Of a stretch of DNA of 64,000 bases, positions 44,112 to 56,344 are shown in pieces (the stretch's first letter is position 1; every line of letters starts with the position of its first letter). Both the position numbers and the translations under genes were made by a program. The notes beneath the pieces were generated by a model, which did no database searches, was not told the DNA's origin, and saw nothing but the letters and a program-made list of their open reading frames with translations. The stretch covers positions 13,740,231-13,804,230 of the forward strand of contig NW_022145615.1 in assembly GCF_000002235.5 (NCBI RefSeq). The letters are read 5' to 3'. This DNA is from Strongylocentrotus purpuratus. Lineage: Eukaryota; Echinodermata; Echinoidea; Camarodonta; Strongylocentrotidae.

Positions 44112-47100
44112 CTAGTATGAGAGTAGATTAGAGTAAGACAACCACTCCATTAGTCTACTTAAATTCTACTTAGTGATAGGATAATTCTTGACAAGAAAGT
44201 AATCAGGTCATTTGCACAATAAAAACAAAAGATAAAAATATGAATTTCTTTCAGTAAAGATCAACTTAGATAATAAACTGAATGATGATAGTCTAAAAGT
44301 AGGCTCAAATATATATAAGCTGAGAGTAACTTGCTTCTGAAAGGCTCAAAAAGAATTCTTAGTAGCATTTACACAACTCAGCAAAATATAATTTGTTCTA
44401 TGCAATGTCCAAATACCACTCCTGATGATGGACAAGGTAATTTTTACACCACATGAAGATCTGAAATTCTCTGCATAAATATTGAACTTACTCTGGCATT
44501 ACTAGCAGTCAGCCATGTTGGTTCTACAGCTCTCCTTGTGACCGTTCCTGCAGTGATGACCCTTGGTATGATGGCTCCATAGAAACCATCTTCATCATAA
44601 TCAGGATTCCGTCTGACTGACAATGGTAGATCACCTCCCTCAAGGTGTACAACCATCTGAGAACTACAAACAGTAAACAGAGGGAATTATTCTTTTTAAT
44701 TTCAATGTATCTGGGGAGAAGATTAGTATCCTCAAGAAGCGGTTACTTTTGTCCAGTCAGGGTCAGATGACTAACCCCAATAATTTAAAATAAAACAAAT
44801 TCATAAAGAGAAGGTTGAGTTCCGGGGAATGTGAAAAATAATCTGTGAGAGTTTTTTAATCTTGTTATGTTTGTGAAGAAGTTTGTGTAGAAATGGAGTG
44901 CTATTTTCAAATGCTTTGAAAAGAAATAGCTAAAGTGTTTCAGCTAAACTTTATGCCACATGTTTGCATAGTCATAAACACACATTTTTGTGTACAGTGC
45001 AAGTAAATTTCAGCAAGAACACGTCAACTTCTTATCCTTTTGGAAGTTCAAAATCTCACAGCAAACGTCAATTCGTGCTATCGGTGGTGTCTCCAAACAA
45101 ATTCAAAAAGTTTTTGATTAGCAATATCTTATAAAGCATTTAACCATCCTCATTGAAATTTTGAAGGTGATTTGTTTTTAGAATCCTCTAAACTCTGTGT
45201 GAATTTCACAAGGATGCACGCTAACACTACAAGAATCTGATCATTTATGTAAAAATGTATCATTTTTCAAATGTCACAAAGAGAGCCTGTTGATTAGCAT
45301 CGTGAACATACAGAGGATGTCTTACTGAGCCTTACGAGTCAGAGACTTGGGCATTGTTTGTGCATACACATGTGTAGCTGGTGTTATACAAAGATAGGGG
45401 TGTCAGAACGTAGAAAGAAAGCATGTTGTGACATTTCTGGTACCTGATTCTCTTCTGAGCATTCCTCCAGAAAGAGATAAACTTATTAATCTCCAGGATC
45501 CGGTTGGCCTGAGCCCCGCCGCCAGATCCAAGGGTTCCGTCTTCAACCTTATTCAAGAAGTCCTTGGCAAGGGGATTACCAACATTAGAATCAGCTCCAT
45601 CCTACATTGTATTAAAAGCATTGGTAACAATTGTTCAGATATGCCACAGTAAACTGGGGCAGTTTTTTTTTTTTTCAATGATGCAAGTGTAATTAGCTTG
45701 ACATTTCTGTATCTTATAACACACAGCTCAGTGAATACACATCTGACAATTGTTACATGCAGTTGCCATTTATTGTGATTAGCTACCGGAAAGTAAATGT
45801 AAAGTCAGCCATTGTTTTTTTTTTTTATTGTTATTTTAAAATATTCAAAACATGTCAAATACCCCTCCTAAAGTCATATATATTTCAAGATAACCTTGTT
45901 GATACCACAGACAGATAATAGAGGCGATGGCATTAAAAGCTTTTGAAAATGAATCTGTTTCCTACCTTGTGAGGTAGTTTGTAGAACCAGCATCCTGGAA
46001 TGTTGACATCTTTGACAGGAAGTCTACCACTGTGACTAGGGGCTGATCTCGAGGTCTAAAATTGGAACAGAGAATGGTAGATGAGCTGTTTCTCCTCCCT
46101 TGCATTTAACATGATTCCAGCAATGAAATGGCTAATACACTCAGTTTAATAATAATTGGGTTCTACATCATTTCAAAACATAGAAAAGATGAGAAGTATC
46201 TTACAAAATGCAATCAAACATGTGCTAAAACTCTCAAGATTGGATTTTATACAGTATACAAATGCATTTTTGTTCTATGGAGCTCTTTATCCATTTGTTA
46301 TAATAATAATAATAATAATAATAGTGGGTTCTTGTATAGCGCTCATGTCAGTCAGATTTGACCCTCCTGGCGCTCCCGATTATTACCCTGGCTTTAGCAC
46401 GGCTGCCATACGGCGCTCTAGCATTTCAAGGAATCAATTCCTACCAGGTACCCATTTACTTCACCTGGGTGGAGTGTGGCAAATGTAGATCAATGTCTTG
46501 CCAAAGAACATTAGCGCGGCGGCGGGACTCGAACCGCGGACCTTGTGATCGACAGTCTGGCGACGTATCCACTCGACCACAACACCTCTACAAGATAATC
46601 CTACATTGACATCTGTATCTCTGTTGATATTGTTGTTGTTGTGAGACATTTCTACCTTGACTATGTATATACATTGTTGTTGTAGTTGTTTATGTTGATG
46701 GTTTGTTCTTGTTCTTGTTGTCAATTTTAACAGGGCCCTCACACAAAAAAAACGAACAAAGTATGGTGAGTAAAAATCGTAGTTCACTCATTCAGTCGAG
46801 AGAATATATCTAATAAATGCATTATTTTACACATTTGGTCATCTTTCTCTTAGTGAAATTTTGCACACATGATATTTAAAACGGGTATGTGACCAGATTA
46901 TTTTCTCGATGAGTCTTTTTACTCATTAAAGTTCATGTAAGTTAATATTGGATGAGTATTCTCCGTCTTTAGTGACCGAGTGAGTAAAAATATTCACAAG
47001 TGTGTAAAGTGGCTTTTTGCTGACTAATATGTCACAGACTCTTTATTCGTTGGATGAGTAAAAAAAATAAAACCTCAGTCCCTTCGAAGCTGTACTCATC

Positions 47101-50100
47101 TTAGGAGCTATCTTACTCTTTGCATGCGTGTAAATATTTCGCTGATGAATATTCGTACGCGTTCGTGATCGTTCGTACGTACCCGATCGTCACGTTTTTA
47201 GCGGCCAATGAGCCCCAGAGTAAATGTAAGTAGATTTGATTTTTCTTAATTTTGAATCAGTTAGTAGTAAGGGGGTCCCCTGAATTTTATTCAGACTTTT
47301 TCTAAAACAAGTTAAGGCTACCAATTAGATATAGAATCTGAAAATCTGAAAAAGGCTTTGCACACCGGACTTTTGCTGAAAAGGGTGGGGGGACGGGGGC
47401 TATGTCTATGTCCACAAATTTACAATCCCTGTGCAGCTATGTACTCTTCGTATATATTTTTTCCAATATGTTTCATCTTGTTTCAGGTAATAATGGCGAT
47501 GTATGATGTACAACTGCCCACCATGTCGTTTGCAGGGTTTTCGCTTACGTAAACTTGTTTACCACATTCGTAGTATATTCATAGCCACAAAGCAGATTTC
47601 TTCCTCGTGTGTTGGATCAAAGGTTGTGAGAGGTCATATAAAGTTTATCATATGTCATGCATCTTAATTGGCATCATGCGGAGGAGTTTGCTGCAGTAGG
47701 GGAAAACATACATGTACAGGTGCCAAATACTGTAAATGAATTAGAACAATTAGATCCACAACCCCCTGAAACAGGAGAAGAAGACGCACCTGTTTTACAA
47801 ACTGATGATGCAACACCTTTTGATGTGCGACGATCAATAGCTTTGTTTATTTTGTCCATTCGAGATAAACATAAATTACCTATTGTTGCATTCGGACATT
47901 GAGTAAGGAGATGTTTTTATCTGAGCTTTTGTGACTTTGATTTGTGAAAAGATAAATCACATTTTATACTGTATTTTGTTTCTTAAAGAATTGTTTCATG
48001 TGGTGTTTACAGAATATTCATTGATATTGCAGAATATGATATATTCATCACACTTTAACTGGTGAGAAGTAGAATTAAGATCCAAAATGTTACATCTTGG
48101 CTTTATTTGTTCGTTTTATGTTTGATGTTGAACAGATTACAAAACAGTACAAAAAGCATATGTATGTATACATATACACATTCTTTGTTTGCTCTGAAAA
48201 TTGTTGCATTCGGACATTGAGTAAGGAGATGTTTTTATTTGTGCTTACTTTTGTGACTTTATTTTGTGAAAAGATAAATCACATTTTATACTGTATTTTG
48301 TTTCTTAAAGAATTGTTTCTGTGGTTTTTACAAAAGTAATAATATTCATTGATATTGCAGGATATGATATATATATTCGTCACACGTTAACTGGTAAGAA
48401 GTAGAATTAAGATCCAAAATGTTACATCTTGGCTTTATTTGTTCATTTTATGTTTGATGTTCAACAGATTTCAAAACAGTACAAGTACTTTGTTTCTTTT
48501 GCATTTGGACATTCAGTAATAAAGAGGTGTTTTTATCTGTAAAATTTGTGTGAATCTATCTCTTTATTTTGGAGAAAGGTATATCGGTTTTGCAGTAATG
48601 CTTGTATTGAATTTGCAATGTGTGAATTTTCAGCAATTTATTGGTTTGAGAATTCACGGTCTAACTCAGCATGCAAACATTACATAAATATAGGACTTCC
48701 ATTTGTACAGTGACAAACATACAAACTCACAATTTTAGCTCACACCTCTATATGGTAGCATGCAGGGAAATATCTTATCATTATTTGTATGTCAAATCGC
48801 GATTTACTCACAACATTTGGTTAAATAACTCACTAATTTAGATTATTCATTTGCCATATATAATCACATGTGATGAGCCTAATAACCTGACTGAATGATT
48901 GAAGAATTACTCACTAGTTGAGATGAAGCGATTTACTCACATCATTTAATAGGTTAAATAGCTCACTAACTTAAAATACTCATTTGCCATGTCACTATAA
49001 TGTCAAATTAACAAAACTCATTCCTGTGCGTTATCAATCTCAATTTAATGAGTTAATGCATTCAGTTAAGTGTGTCACTATTGTGTCAAAGTTTATTTCC
49101 ATATTTGAGTAAGATTACCCAAATATTTTTGGTGTGCTTCTGGAACTAAATATCCCTCTGTGCCCTTATGCTTTCTTTGTTTTCTGATTAGATTACATAA
49201 AATATGTACACAACATTACTAATCATAATATATACACTAGTTGTGGTGTATATTAAAAATAAATTGAAGTCATTATCTACATGTACCTTTGTAGAGATTC
49301 CCTTGGCTGAGCTTTCATTGGTCCTGCTATCACTCGGAACATCAGCAGACTGAGTAGATGATTGCTTTTCTTGTCTAGAAGACATCATGTCTTGAAGGCT
49401 CCTTAAAGTCAAACAGGAAGAGGGAGGATGATGATGATGATGATGATTCTATGTTACATTTGATGTTAATCACTGAAATTTGATGCTTCAAATGACCCTG
49501 AACTAACATTCCTTCAAAGATATATTACTGTTGAATTCAGGTTCACTCACTCAACCTCAATCCAAGATGGAGAAGTGTCCCTTTCTCACATGCACAAAGA
49601 GAATATTTATATCAAGCTCACTTTAACAATGAAAAAACATAGAAAGAAAGAAAGAATCCATTAATATATCAATCCATCAAACAAACGATTGATCCAATCA
49701 ATCAATAAACAACATGGAAAATGTCCTTTTCTCAATGTACACACAGAATACTTCTATCAAACTCACTTCAAAGGGAAGGAGGGACCAGGCTCAGTCCTCT
49801 GTTGATATCTACTATCAGGTTTGCCTGGTACAAGGTAGCCCCATCCATGCTTAGTGGTGTAGTGTAATGGGTAGCCATCCCAAGTTAGACGCAGGAGTTT
49901 GGGTGTGATCCTGGTCTGGGAGCTGATTAAAGAAGGCCCGGGGGACCAATCCACGTGGGACTTCTTGGGGCACAGCTCTCGAAACCAACTGCAATCAAAG
50001 ACAGCAATGAGAAGAAAATAAACATGAGAACATGAAGGACAGGGCCTCATTTCACAAAACTTGTCATCAGTGAGAAATGACATTTTCTGTATAAGCTAGT

Positions 50101-53100
50101 GATATCCTTGCTTCTGATTGGTTATCAGCAGATTTGTCACTGCTTTCTGTCATTTGTCATTGAAAAAAGCTTTTGTGAAACTGATCCCTGGTATATTACA
50201 TTCAAATAATCAAAGAGGCAACTCTGACATGGGACTGTTTCTTCACACTGAAGCAGAGATATATCTTCAACAACAAAAAATTTGTTCAGATTCTTTGATA
50301 TTTCTGTGTTAAGTGAAGCAAATTACCAGACTAAATCTTCCCTTAAACAAGCAGTCATTTCCTTATATCTAAAATAAAGGGCACATATTTATTCATTTTC
50401 TCTTTATCTTCAGCTTACTCTGCACATTGACAGGACCACAGAAGATAAATGCCACTTGCTCAAGCAGTAATTATATTAAGCTCATCCACCTAAGAATTAT
50501 TAATCAGACTACTTTAGACTCATTAAGATATTTCAAAGGAACTTTGTTCTCGGAGCTAGAAAGATGGCATCTCGTTATCCCCATTCACAGGGATTCCTCA
50601 TTATTATAATATCATCGTTTTTAAAGCCAAAACATCACATACTAATGTTTGAGGATACCTATAATAGGTTGCTAAAAAAAAAACTTTAAAAAAAAATCCA
50701 GTATTTAAAACAGACATCAACCACATAAAATGTCTGTTGATTGGACCAGTGAGCAATATGATCTTGATCAAGAGTTTATAAAAGTTACACAACGTTAACT
50801 TGTATCTTCCAAATGACTACCGGTACCTTCTTAGCATATCAAAAGTTTGTTGTTTCTATCGGGGTCAAAAAAGAATAAAGAAGGGTAAACATGTCTATTC
50901 TTCTGAATAAGAAAATTTCTTTAAAATATTTGTTAAAGCTCTTCCAACTTACACAGGGTATCCTGTCATATGCTGGTTCACTTTAGGGATTCTTCCTGCT
51001 GTGCTAAGCACATCTTCAACACAAGTTTCTTCCTTTTCTTCTTCATTTTCTTCCTCTTCACGCTCGATTTTTTCCTTTGAACATTCCTCATCCTTTTTCT
51101 TTTTCTTTGCTCTCTCGGAAAGAGGGATAGTCTTCCGGAGTCTGTAGTCATCCACAGACCAGTCTAATTCCCATAGCCACGGGTCCTCACGATACCTGCA
51201 TCATAAAAATTCAAAAAGTTACATATGTACGTAAAGCTCTTCATACTTGCATCTTTGGCACTTCACAGTTATCAAATGATATTGTCATTAGTTTTCAAGC
51301 ATGTTTACAACATAGGGCTGCGAGGAGTAGTCGAATGCTCGAGTACCTGCACGGTTGACAACTACTCGAGTACGATTTCTCGTACTCGAATATTCGGCGC
51401 AAAAAAAAAAAAAAAAAAAAAAATCCCGGTCACCTGGCACTGTCCAGGCCAACGCTTAGCCGTGCCAGGGAGAGCGGCCGCCGCTGGCATGGTACCGTCA
51501 GTAAAAATGTTTCCCAACTCAAGCACTGTCAAACTCACCACTCAGAAACTGGGACCAAATGTCCGGATTTCTGTTTGGACTCGGAGGAAAATGGATTATT
51601 CTGCCATCTTTGGTTTTTAAAACAGCATTGTTTACTGTTATTATTATTATTAAAATCGGCGCCTTCAACTGCAACTCGAGGTAAAATTGCATGCGTTTTT
51701 CGGCGACAGACCTGGGATACTGTTCCAGTGGTATGGTAGTGGCAAAAAAATTTTTTTTTTTTTTTTAATTAAAAAAAATTATAAAAAAACATGGCGTCTG
51801 AATATTCAAGTATTCGCTTGTAAGCCTGGGAGTGTACTCGGGTACCTCATTACACTGTTGTGCACAGCCTTAAGTATTGTGTACGATTATATGCAAAAGA
51901 TTACTGAAAATCACAATGACCCTAGGTGATCCCAAAAGTGTTCCATTCTATCCCGGATGCAGAGTAGGAAATGAAGAAGAATGCCTTCAGTGTCTTCCTG
52001 AAGACATAAGTGCAAATATGTGTGTTGACCTTTTCATTCGCAGTGCGAATTTTGTAAGTGTTCGTGTTATACAGCGTGTTTCCACAGAAAACATCGACAC
52101 GGTATTATCCGTGTCATACCGAGTCAGTTTTCCTGTGGAAACACAAGCGTGTCGGGTCGAGTCGACCGAGATGCGGATTATCAGATCCACCTCTGGGAGG
52201 TGGATCTTGCCGTGTCGATCCCAACGAACTCCCTGTGAAATCGCTGTGGAAACACACAGCGACAAACCGTGTCTGGCGGAGCATCAGAGCGCGCCAAGCC
52301 CAAATCACCACTGCAGCATGATTGGTTGAAAAATACTCAGAAATATGCGTATACAATAATATGTTTATATACGCGCTGTACGTAACAATGACAAATGTAC
52401 GTCACAATAGAATAGCGTGGAATCCTGTGTAGATCTGAATCCAAGATCGAGGTCAAAGGTTGAATCTTGACTTCCGATTGACATGGCATTTGCCTGACTT
52501 GGAACACGGAATCGGGGCGAATCGGAATGCTGTGCTCTGTGGAAACAGATTGGTTTAATACCGTGTCACCGCGACACGGTATTTCAATCCGGAAAAGATA
52601 ATCCGTGTTCCACTTTTTTCTGTAGAAACACGCTGATAGTCAAATTTGATGTTTATACAGAAGTACACACCTGAAAAAATAATAGAAAAACCCAGAAAGT
52701 AACAGTATCTTTAATACACGCCGATTGACAATGCAAATAAGGGACTACAGTGTGAGAGTGTCTACTTTATTTCAAGCAATACTGTACTTACTTGTCTTGG
52801 TGGAGCATGTTACAAGCATCATTGGCAATGTGCATCAAAGATTGTTTCATCTCCTGCTGCAGGTTGTCATAGGTCTCCTGAGCGTCTCTCAAGTATCGCT
52901 CCCAGTTCTGGTTGATCGGCAGGTAAGCCTGTCCCATCTCTAGCATGGCTGCAAAGGTCACAGGGTGGGGGAACCTGCAGAATGTGTCATTACACGAAAG
53001 GACATTAATGGGACAGTGGATTGCACTCTGACACAGACGCAAATGATATATCCATCTTATTTCAAGCATTAGCTACAAAGATACTATCGATACTATCATT

Positions 53101-56100
53101 TTTCTCTTATTTTCAGAGGTGACTGGCTATATACATGAGAAGGAAAACAGTGATATTATCAAATATCATGACATTGTTATATGCTCAGGGGTGATAGTGA
53201 GCACTAAAAAAAAAAAAGGGGGGGTTTTTTTCCCCCTCAACCCCCGCCCCCCTTTAGTAAAAAAAAAGAGAAGAGGAATCACGGGGAAAAAAATGGCATC
53301 TAACAACATTCCCCCCTTTCGAGTAGGAAAATTGGGAAAAAATAGGGCAAAATAAGGAAGATTAGAGAAAAAAAACAGGGAAATCAGTAAAATCAGGATA
53401 CAAGAAGGAAGAAGAAGTAAAAATCTGGTTAAACATTTTTTTTTTTTTTTTTAATGATTTTTTTTTTTTTTTTTAATTGGGAAGTAGAAAAAAAATCAGG
53501 AAAACAATTTAAATCAGGTTTTTATCAGGCCTGTATGCTAGACATCATGAGGGTTTATCAATTTCATAAATCTTACTAAATCTTACAAAAAACAAAAATC
53601 TGAATACCTGTCTACTAAGACAGGTATTCAGATTTTTGTTTTTTGAACTCAATTCACATGAAAATCAAGAGCACAGTTTTAGCATATCTGCAAACTACAA
53701 CAATCATTGCTGATTCAAAATCTGTAAAAACAAAATGCTGAATTACAGTAGAAGTAGATTGCATTGAATCATTTAAATCTTTACACACACATAAAATCAA
53801 CAACAACAAACAAAAAACAAAAAGAAAACAGAGGATCGTCGAACTGTTTAGATCAAGCTCACATTCAAACCAACATGAAACAAATCTTAGTGACTCATAG
53901 CTGTAAAATCCTGTACATGGTGGCATACATTAGTTACCTGTCACTGAACATAGGAAGAAGCTTACTGATGACCTTATGTGTTGCAGCTACATCTTGAGCA
54001 CAGTATGTCATTAGAGACTAAGATCAAAGACAAATAAACATTAAGTAAATTTTTTTTAAAGTCATTTACATTTGCAGCTTTCAATTAAAGCCAGTGTCAT
54101 GATACATTATAATATGATTGCAGGGCCTCAAGGGAAAACAAAATCAATACTGATGAGGCACCCTGGGTAAAAAAAGACATATTCTTAGTAGTAGTATTAT
54201 ATCTGTACCTGTAAAAGTTCTGAGAATATCTACAATGTATATCTTATTCAGTCTGAGCTTTGAAAAATTTGTTTCTCCGAGGGAAGGGGGTTATTGTTGA
54301 TATCATTGATCTGACATTGGCTTCAGCGACATTTGCCTGGTGCTGTATTTTGTCCAGGTTTAAATTACAAGTAAGGGTTAAGGATCTGGATTAAGTTATG
54401 GGTATCATGTTTGGTCTTGGGTTGAAGTCAGGAATTCATTCATGTAGGAGTTGAGCACAGAATACTTGTTGCTGGAGCATGCATTATATAAATACCCTAC
54501 CCTCTGTATCTCACCTACAATAATACTTATACAGATATAACAATGTTTTTAAATAAAGATATTGTAGCTCCATGTTTTGGCAGAAAATGGTTCATTCGTT
54601 ATGAATAACGTTTAGCTAGCTAAATGCACATTTTGTGCATACATTGAAAATTTTTCTCAATGAAAACAGGCCAATCACTGTACAAATAATGGTTAAAATG
54701 TTGTGCAATCTACTGATATTCAACACATGCCTTCTGAAAGACACCAATCGATTAGAAATCACATGAGTATAAAGGATCTTAAACCAGTTCAAGCTCAGAG
54801 ATATAATACAAGGCCTAGTATAATCACCTGAAAGTCAGCTCTGATATCAGCCATACTCCCATGCACAAAGGTATCTCTCTTGGTCTTATCAAGTGTGCTG
54901 CCATCATCACTATACAGGCTGTACACATCAGCCAGATTGTTGGGACTACTCTCTGCTAACCATGCAGTAGCCTGTATATCAACAAATATGGGTGTCTGTC
55001 AAATTCACCGTCTCTGATTACTACATTCCTTGAAATAAATATAAATGGGTATTTGCAATTCTTATGTTACAAAGTATTGAAGAAAAAAAAATTATTTTAA
55101 TTATCTAAATGATTACAATTGATCTTTATCAATGAGTAATACTAAACATAACAATTCCATTAAAACAACTACAGCTATAAACTTAATATCCTTAAGTATG
55201 GTTTCCTCAAACTTCTTCACATAAAAGTAAACCGCATTTGAAAGAAAAGAAGAAAAATACAGAAAACATTAGTATTCTACCATTCAGGATTTATTAAAAA
55301 AAACAATGTGTTTCATGCTTCAATAAGTACATAACGTACAGTTTGATTTGAGGATTGACATGTCCACTGACAAGGGAGAAATGAATTTTTCCAATTAAAT
55401 TCAATAAAATATTTGCTGTTTAACATTTTGAATGCATGAAGTCACGTTCTTCTTTTTAGTTATGTCGAAGTCTGAATGTCAATGTACATTTTATAACCTA
55501 ATTTCATGTTTTATTTTATTTTACTGTAAATATGACAATATTAGTCTCCAGACTTTTGTCATGTTATTTTTTTTTCTTCTGACTAAAACCGAAATTGAAT
55601 TGAAATGAATTGAGCTGTACTTACAGGAGCACCAAAGGATTTCTTGTTATGCTTTTTCTGGATCCAGGGTGCAGCAGTGGCACCCCCTCCTCGTGCATTG
55701 ACCTGCCAAAGCGCCCTCTGGAGGGTGGTCTGCCCCGAGACACACATGTGAAGGCTCAAGGTGTCTAGGAAACGAGTCTTTGTACCCTGTCATCACATGC
55801 AAATCATAAAGAGTTATTGTGCATTGTGTTCTCTCCTTTAGAGTGAAGCAACATCAATACAAATGAGCAAAGAGTAGAATACATGTGTATACCCTGTATC
55901 ATGACTAAATAAGTCTTTTCTACCTTTCAAATGATTTTTTTTCAATTTTTTTTTTAACCCTTTGATCCTCAATTCTAATCCGTTCAATATTCCATGATTG
56001 CACATAGGCTATTTGAGCAAGATTTTGCAAAAGTATATTTCAGTCAGAAGTTGCCACGATGACAAATAGCAGGATGGATGGACAGACTAATTAAAAAGTG

Positions 56101-56267
56101 ATGCTTCTGGCTACAGTGCAGAGAAACATAGTGAGTATTGGCAAGGAACAGAAAGAGGGACAGATAGAGGGTGGAGGGGGAGAGAGAGGGAGGGGGGAGG
56201 GGGAGAGAGAGAGAGGGAGAGGGGGAGGGGAGAGGGGGAGAGAGGGAGAGGGGGAGGGGGAGAGAGG

Positions 56268-56344
<77 letters not shown>

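Noticed and set aside
46510-46590. tRNA gene on the minus strand
   Set aside because: It is the head of a SINE with a typical body and tail.
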